13,830 nt of DNA from Halieaceae bacterium (GTDB taxonomy: Bacteria; Pseudomonadota; Gammaproteobacteria; Pseudomonadales; Halieaceae): contig CABYEX010000034.1 in NCBI GenBank assembly GCA_902518075.1, positions 1 to 13,830 on the forward strand, given 5' to 3'. Every line of letters begins with the position of its first letter. The stretch's first letter is position 1. Shown here piece by piece: positions 1 through 7,080 of this stretch. The notes below the pieces were generated by a model. It saw only the letters and a list, made by a program, of their open reading frames with translations. It was not told the DNA's origin and made no database searches. The translations under genes were made by a program, and so were the position numbers.

Positions 1-320
1 TCATCCGGCTCTTCCGCCGCGTCGAACACCATGCCTTGCCCGTTTTCTCGTGCGTAGATACCGAGAATCGCCCTGATGGGTACAACGATATCGGTCGCCA
101 CACCGCCAAAACGGCCGTTGAACAGAATCAGTTCATTTCCCATCTCCAAACCCACTACGGCGTCAGAGGAGATGTTCAGTACGATCTGGCCGTCGGTCAC
201 ATAGCTTTGGGGCACATCGACCCCCTCGTGATCCACGTCGACCAGTAGATGAGGGGTGCAATCATTGTCCACAATCCACTCATAGATAGCGCGGATAATA
301 TAGGGACGGCTCGAGTTCAA
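1..320 (-). CDS. sspB: SspB, ClpXP protease specificity-enhancing factor (partial, C-terminus outside window)
   Basis: SspB is a cytoplasmic adaptor that delivers ssrA-tagged and some other substrates to the ClpXP protease. The minus-strand frame reads SSRPYIIRAIYEWIVDN and then TPHLLVDV, followed by a FNGRFGG segment, IVVPIRAILGIYARENGQGM and an acidic stretch. This follows the N-terminal substrate-binding fold of E. coli SspB closely. About 106 codons are visible; the acidic linker and the C-terminal ClpX-binding tail lie beyond position 1. The gene follows sspA after 15 nt and is in the same frame as the sspA stop, so translation must begin after that TAA. The only usual start codon before the conserved block is TTG at 320, giving MNSSRPY; ATG and GTG are absent there and I see no good Shine-Dalgarno sequence. 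Translation may therefore depend on coupling to sspA. The family call is secure; the exact start is less so. Confidence 0.93.
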   Translation of the reverse strand, partial: MNSSRPYIIRAIYEWIVDNDCTPHLLVDVDHEGVDVPQSYVTDGQIVLNISSDAVVGLEMGNELILFNGRFGGVATDIVVPIRAILGIYARENGQGMVFDAAEEPD

Positions 321-335
321 GGGAGGCTGACCGCT

Positions 336-983
336 TTAGGAGCGCATCTCCCGCTCTTGAATGGAGAGACTCTCCTGAAACGCCTCCCGATTGAACAGAC
401 GATCCATGTAATCAAGGAGTGGCTTTGACTGCTTGCTGGGCCGGATGTCCACACCCAGTGAAGGCAAGCGCCACAGAATAGGCGCTACGCAGCAATCCAC
501 CAGAGAGAACTCTTCACTCATGAAAAAGGGCTTCTCCATGAAGATCGGCGCCACCGCTACCAGGCTCTCTTTGAGCTCTTTGACAGACTTCTTGACTACG
601 TTGTCACTGCGAGATGACTGTATGGCATCGACCAACGCCGCCCAGTCTTTCTCGATGCGGTAGACAAAAAGACGGCTTTCAGCGCGTGCTACCGGATAAA
701 CGGGCAGCAATGGCGGGTGAGGGAAGCGTTCGTCAAGGTATTCCATCATGACCTTGGACTCATATAACACCAGCTCACGATCAACCAATGTCGGCATAGT
801 GTTGTAGGGGTTCAAGTCTCCCAGCTCCGCGGGAATTGCACTGTTCTCTGACTCAACCAGTTCTACGGTGACGCCCTTTTCGGCAAGCACCAACCGGACA
901 CGATGACTGTAATGGCTGGTGTTATCCGAAAATAGGGTCATGGAGGATCGCTTCGATACGATCCCGGATGCATCATCTGACAT
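336..983 (-). CDS. sspA: SspA, stringent starvation protein A
   Basis: SspA is a glutathione-S-transferase-fold protein that binds RNA polymerase and alters transcription during starvation and acid stress; it does not act as a transferase. The 215-residue product has the N-terminal thioredoxin-like half (SKRSSMTLFSDNTSHYSHRV, residues 10-29), the conserved MPTLVDREL segment (63-71), the surface motif FPHPP (87-91) followed by PVYPVARAESR, and the C-terminal helical half ending REMRS. E. coli SspA carries the same KRS-x-MTLFS block near its start, which supports the ATG at 983 over the internal Met15. An in-frame TGA lies three codons upstream, so no longer start is possible. The Shine-Dalgarno sequence is weak. 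sspB follows after 15 nt, the usual sspAB pair, and petBC lies 86 nt upstream on the same strand. Confidence 0.96.
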   Translation of the reverse strand: MSDDASGIVSKRSSMTLFSDNTSHYSHRVRLVLAEKGVTVELVESENSAIPAELGDLNPYNTMPTLVDRELVLYESKVMMEYLDERFPHPPLLPVYPVARAESRLFVYRIEKDWAALVDAIQSSRSDNVVKKSVKELKESLVAVAPIFMEKPFFMSEEFSLVDCCVAPILWRLPSLGVDIRPSKQSKPLLDYMDRLFNREAFQESLSIQEREMRS

Positions 984-1032
984 ACAAGTTCAACTGGTCA
1001 AAATGGGGGGGGCGAAGTGTACCACTCAAACA

Positions 1033-1049
1033 GGGGCAGAAGTTGCCCC
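1033..1049 (-). terminator. Hairpin between petBC and sspA, possible weak terminator
   Basis: A perfect 6-bp inverted repeat, GGGGCA / TGCCCC with a 5-nt loop, sits about 21 nt past the petBC stop. On the minus strand it is followed by TGTTTGAG rather than a proper T run. It could be a weak or Rho-assisted terminator, or simply a structured leader for sspA. The stem is visible directly; its function is inferred. Confidence 0.35.
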
Positions 1050-1069
1050 CTATTCGCCAGGCGCTGTCC

Positions 1070-3070
1070 TCAGTGGACGTCTTTCCAGTATTCGCGGTTC
1101 AGCAACCACGCAAAAATAAAGAACACCACCAGGAATAGCAGAACGTACGTGCCGATGCGCAGCCGGTCTGACTTGTAGGGTTCTGCGATATAGGCGAGGA
1201 AATTGACAAGATCGTAGATCGCACCGTCGAACTGCTCGACAGACATGGCCCCTGCGGATGCCACGTCCATCGTGACACACTGCTCGGCCTTAGCCGCCGC
1301 AACGCCAGCCTCATCGGAGCAGGCTGCCAGACCCTGCAGTTCCATCAACACATGGGGCATGCCCACGTTCGGATAGACGCGATTGTTAACCCCGTAAGGC
1401 CGCAAGTCGTCCTGATAAAACGCCCGCAAATACGTGTATAGCCACTCGGGCTGTCTAGCTCTAGAGATGAGCGTAAGATCCGGCGGGGTCGCCCCAAACC
1501 AGACCTTGGCATCGCCCTTATCCATGCTGTTGGACATGAGCGAACCAAGTTTGATTTCGGGATCAAAGACCAAGTTGGCTTTGTACAGATCTTCCGGGAT
1601 ACCGAGATCGCGAGCTACGCGGTTGTGCCGGGAATACTGCAGAGAGTGACAACCCATGCAGTAGCTAGCGTAGAGCGCCGCACCACGCTGCAGAGACGGC
1701 TTGTCTGACGGATCCGCTTCAAACGTATCACACGGGATCGTTCCGCAGTCATAAGCTGATTCAGCACCCACGACCTTGAGGGGCAAGAAGGTCATGACGC
1801 CAATGAAAACCAAGGTCGCCATGCTTTGCCATACAGACATGCCACCGTTCATTGTCACCCGCTCGGGTTCAGGCTTGGAACGGCCCAGTCGCGACCACCA
1901 GGGCATAGCGAGGAAGAAGAAGAAGTAGAAAATTGTGCAAATTTGGGCGAGTACGGTGCGCTCAGGGGTCGGTGACTTCACACCCAGCACGCCAAGGATG
2001 ATGAACGACACCACGAACAGCAGCAGCATGACGCGATTGAGCATGCTGCGGTAGCGCCACGACTTTACAGGGTTGCGATCCAACCACGGGAGCGCAAAGG
2101 GAATCACCACTGACGCCGCGAAGAATACAAACCCCCAGAATTTGTCGGGCACTGCCCGTAGGACAGAGTAGTAGGGCGTGAAGTACCAGACAGGGGCAAT
2201 ATGCTCCGGGGTCTTCAAGCCGTTCGCTTCTTCAAAGTTGGCAAATTCGAGGAAGAAACCACCCATCTCGGGAGCGAAGAACAACACCCCGCAGAAGAAA
2301 AACAGGAACACCGCAATGCCCTGCACATCATGCACAGAGTAGTAAGGGTGGAACCTGATACCGTCCAGGGGCACTCCGTCGGGGCCTTTATTGTTCTTGA
2401 TCTCGACACCATCCGGGTTGTTAGAGCCCACTTCGTGCAATGCCAGAATGTGCAGCACGACCAGTGCCAACAGTACGATCGGTAGCGCCACAACGTGCAG
2501 CGCAAAGAATCGGTTCAACGTGATGCCCGACAGCAGGTAATCGCCGCGGATCCAGGTCACGATGTCCTCGCCAATCACAGGAATAGCACCGAACAGCGAG
2601 ATAATCACCTGAGCGCCCCAGTAGGACATCTGCCCCCAAGGCAACACATAGCCCACAAACGCCTCGGCCATGAGTACGATAAAAATCAGCATGCCGAAGA
2701 TCCAGATAAGCTCACGCGGCTTCTTATAAGAGCCGTACATCAGCGCGCGCATCATGTGCAGGTAGACCACGATGAAAAACGCCGAGGCGCCGGTGGAGTG
2801 CATGTAGCGCAGCAACCACCCGTAATCCACGTCACGCATGATATATTCGACTGAAGCGAAAGCCTCTTCTGCTGACGGAGTGTAGCTCATCGTCAGCCAG
2901 ATACCTGTCAGCAGCTGGTTGACGAGCACTAGCAGCGAAAATACGCCAAAGAAGTACCATAAATTGAAGTTCTTGGGCGCGTAGTACTCGCCCATGTGCG
3001 TATCCCACGTCCGCGTCAGCGGCAGCCGCGCGTCAATCCAGGACATCAGGCCGGTCAGTGCTTTTTCCAT
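1070..3070 (-). CDS. petBC: Cytochrome b / cytochrome c1 fusion protein of the bc1 complex
   Basis: This single 666-residue frame encodes both membrane cytochromes of ubiquinol:cytochrome c oxidoreductase, in the inner membrane. Residues 1 to about 405 are a complete cytochrome b: haem ligands His91/His105 and His192/His207 (the 15-residue step I recall from Pseudomonas-type b), and a PVWY motif (293-296) at the quinol-oxidation site. Residues 411-436 then form an export signal (MSVWQSMATLVFIGVMTFLP, then LKVVGA), with predicted cleavage after VGA. The remainder is cytochrome c1: haem motif CMGCH (471-475), axial Met571 in VGMPHV, and a C-terminal anchor (about 639-657) ending REYWKDVH. In most Gammaproteobacteria these are two genes; Bradyrhizobium FbcH is a known fused precursor cut by signal peptidase, and the same is inferred here. 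The start overlaps the petA stop (TGATG), with GAGG 7 nt upstream, so translation is probably coupled. Confidence 0.95.
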   Translation of the reverse strand: MEKALTGLMSWIDARLPLTRTWDTHMGEYYAPKNFNLWYFFGVFSLLVLVNQLLTGIWLTMSYTPSAEEAFASVEYIMRDVDYGWLLRYMHSTGASAFFIVVYLHMMRALMYGSYKKPRELIWIFGMLIFIVLMAEAFVGYVLPWGQMSYWGAQVIISLFGAIPVIGEDIVTWIRGDYLLSGITLNRFFALHVVALPIVLLALVVLHILALHEVGSNNPDGVEIKNNKGPDGVPLDGIRFHPYYSVHDVQGIAVFLFFFCGVLFFAPEMGGFFLEFANFEEANGLKTPEHIAPVWYFTPYYSVLRAVPDKFWGFVFFAASVVIPFALPWLDRNPVKSWRYRSMLNRVMLLLFVVSFIILGVLGVKSPTPERTVLAQICTIFYFFFFLAMPWWSRLGRSKPEPERVTMNGGMSVWQSMATLVFIGVMTFLPLKVVGAESAYDCGTIPCDTFEADPSDKPSLQRGAALYASYCMGCHSLQYSRHNRVARDLGIPEDLYKANLVFDPEIKLGSLMSNSMDKGDAKVWFGATPPDLTLISRARQPEWLYTYLRAFYQDDLRPYGVNNRVYPNVGMPHVLMELQGLAACSDEAGVAAAKAEQCVTMDVASAGAMSVEQFDGAIYDLVNFLAYIAEPYKSDRLRIGTYVLLFLVVFFIFAWLLNREYWKDVH

Positions 3071-3690
3071 CAGGCTGCCTCTGCGTCAACGCCAATCATT
3101 AGCACGCTGTCGCTCTCATATGAATAAGGGGGAATCTCAAGATTGGCTGACGCCGGCACGCCTTTGTATACGCGCCCAGCCAGATCAAATTTGGAGCCGT
3201 GGCAGGGGCAAAAGAAGCCCCCCAACCACTCGTCGCCACCCATGTCTGCGGCGCCGACCTCAGGCCGGAATTTGGGGGCACAGCCGAGGTGAGTGCAGAG
3301 CCCTACCATCACAAGGAATTCCTCATTGATGGCTCTCGCATCGCCCTCGATGTAGTCGGGCTGCGCGGATGCCTCAGAAGTGGGATCTTTCAGGTCGTCG
3401 TTCAAGGTGGTCAAACCCGCCACCTGCTCAGGGGTTCGGCGCAGTACATAGACCGGCTTGCCACGCCACTCAATCACCACCATCTGGCCCGGCTCGAGCT
3501 TGCTGATATCAGCGCGGACCGGCGCGCCTGCCGCCTTCGCTTTCTCGGAGGGATTCCATGAGCCAAGGAAAGGCACGGCGACACCGGCCACACCACCCAC
3601 TCCCACCGCAGAGGTTGCGGCAGTCAAAAAGCGCCGACGCGTCTGGCCATCATCAGGCACCAAATCGCGCGTGTCCGTTGTATCCGTCAT
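3070..3690 (-). CDS. petA: Ubiquinol-cytochrome c reductase, Rieske iron-sulfur subunit
   Basis: This subunit passes one electron from quinol at the Qo site to cytochrome c1. The 206-residue protein begins with a twin-arginine export and anchor segment (QTRRRFLTAATSAVG, residues 16-30, then a hydrophobic stretch to about 43), typical of Rieske proteins exported folded by Tat. The cluster-binding boxes are CTHLGC (132-137) and CPCHGS (161-166). Cys132, His134, Cys161 and His164 bind the 2Fe-2S cluster, and Cys137-Cys163 form the disulfide. A GxxY-type C-terminal core (VPASANLEIPPY) follows. The start at 3690 has GGGAGAG about 8 nt upstream. Its stop shares one base with the petBC start, so both genes form one operon. 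The normal length and intact motifs indicate a functional protein. Confidence 0.97.
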   Translation of the reverse strand: MTDTTDTRDLVPDDGQTRRRFLTAATSAVGVGGVAGVAVPFLGSWNPSEKAKAAGAPVRADISKLEPGQMVVIEWRGKPVYVLRRTPEQVAGLTTLNDDLKDPTSEASAQPDYIEGDARAINEEFLVMVGLCTHLGCAPKFRPEVGAADMGGDEWLGGFFCPCHGSKFDLAGRVYKGVPASANLEIPPYSYESDSVLMIGVDAEAA

Positions 3691-3787
3691 GATTGAGACT
3701 CTCCCGGTCTATCGTTTCGCCAGCCAATACCTGCCGGGCGGAAGGAGTTAGATTGGCCTTGGCGAGTAAGATGAGTTTAGCGCGCGA

Positions 3788-3816
3788 AGTTTAATGGTCG
3801 CGCACGCCCCCAGCAA
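3788..3816 (-). promoter_or_regulatory. Weak candidate promoter for the pet operon
   Basis: In the 179-nt gap upstream of petA, the minus strand reads TTGCTG (3811-3816), 17 nt, then TAAACT (3788-3793). The spacing is ideal but the match to a sigma-70 promoter is poor (3 of 6 and 4 of 6). A promoter is expected here because the next gene upstream appears to be a separate unit. No other obvious operator was seen. Confidence 0.22.
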
Positions 3817-3869
3817 GTTGAAATACGTAACGCCTGACGGCCGGGATCAGCAAGAGATTGGGCTAACTA

Positions 3870-4223
3870 TTACTTATGGGGAGGAAAGCTATTCACCAGC
3901 ACTATTCCCGCCAAAATCACCAACAGGCCGACAATGGCGAACCAATGCAATGCCTGCTCAAAAACCAGCTGTCCGCATAGGGTAATGAGAAAAATACCCA
4001 GCCCTGACCATATGGCGTAGACCACCGCAATCGGCAGCTTATTCAGGGCGTAGGTCAAGCAGTATAAGGAGGCCGCGTAGCACCCTGTCAGGGACAGTGT
4101 GGGCACGACGCGGGTGAAGTTATGGCTGACGGGCAATAGCATGGTGCCGCAAACCGCCAACGTCACTGCAATCAGTAAAAAGCGCACTGCACGGTATCGG
4201 CTCCCTTTATCCGTAACTGGCAT
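3870..4223 (-). CDS. SMR-family small membrane protein lacking the essential glutamate
   Basis: The 117-residue product has four hydrophobic segments and clear similarity to EmrE-type small multidrug resistance exporters: a GT...SHNFTRVVPT loop after helix 1, VVYAIWSGLGI in helix 3 (equivalent to EmrE Tyr60/Trp63) and a glycine-containing dimerisation helix 4 (VGLLVILAGIVLVN). SMR proteins are proton-coupled antiporters that use a membrane Glu at the EmrE position 14. Aligned on the following Gly-Thr pair, this protein has Ala (codon GCG at 4155-4157) there, and Pro where EmrE has Lys22. I chose ATG 4223, with GGGGGAG 10 nt upstream; an upstream ATG at 4262 would add a 13-residue polar tail unlike the family. 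It lies between the rpsI terminator and the pet operon. It may be an inactive paralogue, a partner subunit or a divergent transporter; the substrate is unknown. Confidence 0.82.
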   Translation of the reverse strand: MPVTDKGSRYRAVRFLLIAVTLAVCGTMLLPVSHNFTRVVPTLSLTGCYAASLYCLTYALNKLPIAVVYAIWSGLGIFLITLCGQLVFEQALHWFAIVGLLVILAGIVLVNSFPPHK

Positions 4224-4314
4224 GGACGCTCTGCTCCCCCGATGCCACCTGGGTACGTCCACCCGAGTTCTTCATCTTAGGGCCCAGGGTAAACAGCGAT
4301 TTTGACGGGAACCC

Positions 4315-4340
4315 AAAAAAAAGGCCCGTATCGGCGGGCC
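4315..4340 (-). terminator. Rho-independent terminator of the rplM-rpsI operon
   Basis: Read on the minus strand, GGCCCG (4340-4335), a 6-nt loop and CGGGCC (4328-4323) form a GC-only 6-bp stem followed at once by eight T residues (4322-4315). It begins 22 nt past the rpsI stop. This is a standard intrinsic terminator and separates the ribosomal operon from the SMR gene. Confidence 0.93.
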
Positions 4341-4362
4341 TCTGGGAATATCAATGGATCGA

Positions 4363-4755
4363 TCAGCGCTTCGAGAACTGGGGACGCCGACGGGCTTTTC
4401 GCAGACCCACTTTCTTACGCTCAACCTCTCTCGCGTCGCGGGTGACGTAGCCTGCCGCGCGCAGTGTGCCGCGCAGGCTTTCGTCATATTCCAACAATGC
4501 GCGTGTCAACCCATGCCGAATGGCACCGGCTTGACCAAAGCTGCCGCCACCGGCAACCGTCACATTGGCATCAAAAGCGTCTGCGTTCTCGGTAAGTTCC
4601 AGAGGCTGCCTGACAATCATTCGCGCCACTTCCCGGCCGAAGTACTCATCAATGGGACGGCCATTGATCATGATGTTGCCGCTACCTGTCCGTAAAAAGA
4701 CACGCGCAGTGGACGATTTGCGACGTCCTGTTCCGTAATACTGTGCGGTTGCCAT
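4363..4755 (-). CDS. rpsI: 30S ribosomal protein S9 (uS9)
   Basis: S9 is a structural protein of the 30S head; its C-terminal tail reaches the P-site tRNA anticodon. The 130-residue product has the usual length, with the start [17 protein letters not shown] (residues 5-21), the [15 protein letters not shown] core and the basic end RRPQFSKR, whose final Lys-Arg is the tRNA-contacting tail. The start at 4755 is preceded by GAGGAGGT, which overlaps the stop codon of rplM, so the two are tightly coupled. An intrinsic terminator follows the gene. Confidence 0.98.
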   Translation of the reverse strand: MATAQYYGTGRRKSSTARVFLRTGSGNIMINGRPIDEYFGREVARMIVRQPLELTENADAFDANVTVAGGGSFGQAGAIRHGLTRALLEYDESLRGTLRAAGYVTRDAREVERKKVGLRKARRRPQFSKR

Positions 4756-4765
4756 CGTGACCTCC

Positions 4766-5194
4766 TCAGATCGTCAGTGGCCGCGGCTGCTGTGCCGCAT
4801 GCGGATGCAAAGGCCCCGCATAGACTTTGAGCTTTTTCAGCATTGCGCGACCCAGAGGGCTCCGCGGCATCATGCCCTTCACCGCACGCTGAATAACCCG
4901 CTCCGGCGCCTTGTCGATCAACTGCTCGAAGCTGGCTGAGCGTATGCCACCTGGAAAACCCGTGTGGTGGTAGTAAATTTTTTCGGTTTGCTTCGCGCCG
5001 GTGACGCGAATTTTCTCGCAGTTCACGACAACGACGTAATCACCCATGTCCATGTGAGGGGTATACTCTGGCTTGTGCTTGCCGCGCAAACGGTGCGCGA
5101 TCTCCGTGGCGAGACGACCGAGCGTCAAATTCTCGGCATCGACCACTAACCAGTCGTGCTGAACGTCTTCTACCTTGGCGCTATATGTTTTCAT
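4766..5194 (-). CDS. rplM: 50S ribosomal protein L13 (uL13)
   Basis: L13 is an early-assembling 50S protein. The 142-residue product matches the family over its full length: [20 protein letters not shown] (residues 15-34), the [20 protein letters not shown] region, [10 protein letters not shown] and the C-terminal [15 protein letters not shown] block (here [11 protein letters not shown]), ending in a basic tail. rpsI follows 10 nt downstream, the conserved bacterial pair. The ATG at 5194 has only a weak Shine-Dalgarno sequence, and an 87-nt leader separates it from zapE. I recall that in E. coli L13 represses its own operon; nothing in this leader proves that here. Confidence 0.98.
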   Translation of the reverse strand: MKTYSAKVEDVQHDWLVVDAENLTLGRLATEIAHRLRGKHKPEYTPHMDMGDYVVVVNCEKIRVTGAKQTEKIYYHHTGFPGGIRSASFEQLIDKAPERVIQRAVKGMMPRSPLGRAMLKKLKVYAGPLHPHAAQQPRPLTI

Positions 5195-5230
5195 GACCCG
5201 TGCCCTGGGGGCGAAATCAAAGGATCGCGG

Positions 5231-5259
5231 ATGGTACTGGAGTGCCTGAGCCCTTTCAA
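5231..5259 (-). promoter_or_regulatory. Candidate sigma-70 promoter of rplM-rpsI
   Basis: In the 87-nt gap between zapE and rplM the minus strand has TTGAAA (5259-5254), exactly 17 nt, then TACCAT (5236-5231). These match the -35 box at 5 of 6 positions and the -10 box at 4 of 6. Transcription would start near 5224, leaving a leader of about 30 nt. Confidence 0.5.
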
Positions 5260-5281
5260 CCGTTAATTTGCCGCCCCAGCG

Positions 5282-6388
5282 TCACGGCCGATGCTCGGCT
5301 CTGAGGTATTCCTGAGTGCGCATTTCCTGCAATCTAGAGACCGTCCGGTCGAACTCGAAGCTCAGCCTTGATCCGTCGTAAAGCTCTTCCGGCGGCCGAG
5401 CAGCTGTGGCAATCAGTTTGACATTGCGATCATAGAATTCATCCACCAAATTAATGAAGCGCCGCGCTGCATCCTCTTTGTCCCGGTCCAGTAGAGGAAT
5501 CTGCTCAATAAATACGGTGTGGTACTCGCGAGCCATCTCGACGTAGTCGGCCGCGCTGCGCGGCTCCTCACACAGCGTACTAAAGGTCGCCCAGGCAACA
5601 CCGGGCGCATCGGCTAGCAGATTGACCGATCTTTGATTGATATCGACCGATTTGGGTTCACCCGCTATCCGTCCGGTCAACGACGAAAAATAAGCTGACA
5701 GCGCCTCAGTGGCGGCCCTCTCGTGGGGGACGTGCCATAAATCAGCGCGTTGTAGCGTTCTGAAGCGGTAATCAGTAGACGCTTCCAGGTGCGTCACGGT
5801 CAGGTGCTGCTCAAGCAAACCAATTGCCGGCAGGAAACGACTGCGCTGTAGTCCATCACGGTACAGCTCCTGTGGCGGGATGTTCGACGTGGCGACCAGC
5901 GTGACACCCCGTCGAAACAGCGCATCGATCAATCCACCAAGGATCATGGCATCGCCAATATCACTGACAAAAAACTCGTCAAAGCAGAGCACCAGGGCCT
6001 CATCAGCAATTTCATCCGCCACGACTTCAAGCGGGTTTCTGGCACCGCTGTGCTGGGTCAGTGTCGAGTGCACACGCTGCATGAAGCGATGAAAGTGAAC
6101 CCTGAGTTTTCGCTCCAGAGCCAGTGTTTCGTAAAAGGTATCCACCAGATGGGTTTTGCCCCGACCTACCCCGCCCCAGACATACAGACCTTGCTCTGGC
6201 GCCGCGGGACGGCCCATCAGCTTTCGGGCGCGGGCCCAGACGGTATTTTGCTCTGCTTCTCTGGCCAGTAGGCGACTATACAGGTCATCCAACTGGCACA
6301 TCACGCTCTCCTGTGCTGGGTCAGCCAGCAGGGCGCCAGATGCCACGTCTCGATGGTAGCGCTGTAATGGGGAGAGGCCTTCTGTCAT
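5282..6388 (-). CDS. zapE: ZapE, cell-division ATPase of the AFG1 family
   Basis: ZapE (YhcM) is a cytoplasmic ATPase that associates with FtsZ and is needed for Z-ring constriction under stress; its homologue Afg1/LACE1 acts in mitochondria. The 368-residue protein shows a Walker A motif GGVGRGKT (72-79), HFHRFMQRVH (98-107), a Walker B motif VLCFDEFF (133-140), a sensor-like VATSNIPP (165-172) and QRSRFLPAI (181-189) with the likely arginine finger. The C-terminal RRFINLVDEFYDR and RLSFEFDRTVSRLQEM blocks match E. coli ZapE along the whole length. The start at 6388 gives an N-terminus like the family's, though its Shine-Dalgarno sequence is weak. It sits upstream of rplM on the same strand, as in E. 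coli, and is divergent from zapG. Confidence 0.95.
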   Translation of the reverse strand: MTEGLSPLQRYHRDVASGALLADPAQESVMCQLDDLYSRLLAREAEQNTVWARARKLMGRPAAPEQGLYVWGGVGRGKTHLVDTFYETLALERKLRVHFHRFMQRVHSTLTQHSGARNPLEVVADEIADEALVLCFDEFFVSDIGDAMILGGLIDALFRRGVTLVATSNIPPQELYRDGLQRSRFLPAIGLLEQHLTVTHLEASTDYRFRTLQRADLWHVPHERAATEALSAYFSSLTGRIAGEPKSVDINQRSVNLLADAPGVAWATFSTLCEEPRSAADYVEMAREYHTVFIEQIPLLDRDKEDAARRFINLVDEFYDRNVKLIATAARPPEELYDGSRLSFEFDRTVSRLQEMRTQEYLRAEHRP

Positions 6389-6622
6389 GGTTTAGCGATG
6401 CAAAGATTGAGAGGACAGTGCGCTGGTTGAGCGGCGCGCAGGGTAGCACGGACGGCGCGATCAAAAAGCACGCTATGTATCAGTCGATGATATACGGATC
6501 CGACACTCAAATTAGATCCATCTCACCCCGCCCCACCCGCCGCGGGACGCCGTGCCTGACTTGCAGTACACTCAATGGCCAGGGTGAAGAGAATCCGGCA
6601 ACCAACAAAGGCCTTCAAAACC

Positions 6623-7075
6623 ATGTATTCAATGTCAAATCTAGTCTTTGCATTTATTATTGGCGGCGGTATCGGTGGGGTTGTGGGGTGGTATCTGGCT
6701 TCAACTACGCGTGGCGACAACAAGCGCAAAGTGATCATGGACCTAGAAAGCCAACTCGATCAGGCCAAACAGGATCGGGCAGACTACGAGGCAGAGGTAT
6801 CTGATCACTTCTCGCAAACCGCAGACCTCCTGCACAAGCTGACCGACGACTATCGTGCCGTATACACGCACCTCGCAGATGGCGCCGACCAGTTATGTGG
6901 TGACCGGGTCAGCATCTCTGAGGCAGCGCTCACCGCGCCCGCGGCAGACTCGACTGACAAACCGCACCTGGTCGAGTTGGCGCAACCACTGGACTATGCC
7001 CCCAAGAAACCGGATGAGCAGGGGCAACTCTCAGAAACGTTCGGACTAGATAAGTCCAACAGCTCGGCTGCTTGA
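6623..7075 (+). CDS. zapG: ZapG/YhcB, inner-membrane cell-envelope protein (DUF1043)
   Basis: YhcB (ZapG) is a membrane-anchored coiled-coil protein linked to cell division and to the balance of envelope synthesis. From ATG 6623 the product is 150 residues: a glycine-rich transmembrane helix (about residues 6-26, IIGGGIGGVVGWYL), a charged coiled coil (about 33-66), and the conserved block VSDHFSQTADLLHKLTDDYR followed by AVYTHLADGA, which matches the SHFARSAELL...DYRQLYQHMA region of E. coli YhcB. The C-terminal third is low-complexity and polar. The frame is open upstream to an ATG at 6575, but that would place a basic 16-residue extension before the membrane helix, unlike the family. AAGG lies 11-12 nt before 6623, a weak Shine-Dalgarno sequence. 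Divergent from zapE (234-nt gap); its stop is 5 nt from the stop of the convergent nif3-like gene. Confidence 0.9.
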   Translation: MYSMSNLVFAFIIGGGIGGVVGWYLASTTRGDNKRKVIMDLESQLDQAKQDRADYEAEVSDHFSQTADLLHKLTDDYRAVYTHLADGADQLCGDRVSISEAALTAPAADSTDKPHLVELAQPLDYAPKKPDEQGQLSETFGLDKSNSSAA

Positions 7076-7080
7076 AGCCA

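Noticed and set aside
1005..1012. Run of eight G (C on the coding strand) upstream of sspA, considered as a phase-variable tract
   Set aside because: It lies 22 nt before the sspA start with an in-frame stop in between, so slippage could not switch the reading frame. It does not sit between recognisable promoter boxes. It may just be a leader feature or a site of sequencing error.
6389..6622. The 234-nt zapE-zapG gap, searched for a small RNA or a small gene
   Set aside because: I found no convincing promoter pair, terminator hairpin or conserved small frame. It most likely holds only the two divergent promoters, which I cannot place.
6124..6804. A 226-codon plus-strand open frame spanning the start of zapE, the intergenic gap and zapG
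   Set aside because: It overlaps two recognised genes on different strands and has no recognisable domain. Its middle part covers the zapE-zapG promoter gap, so it is unlikely to be coding.
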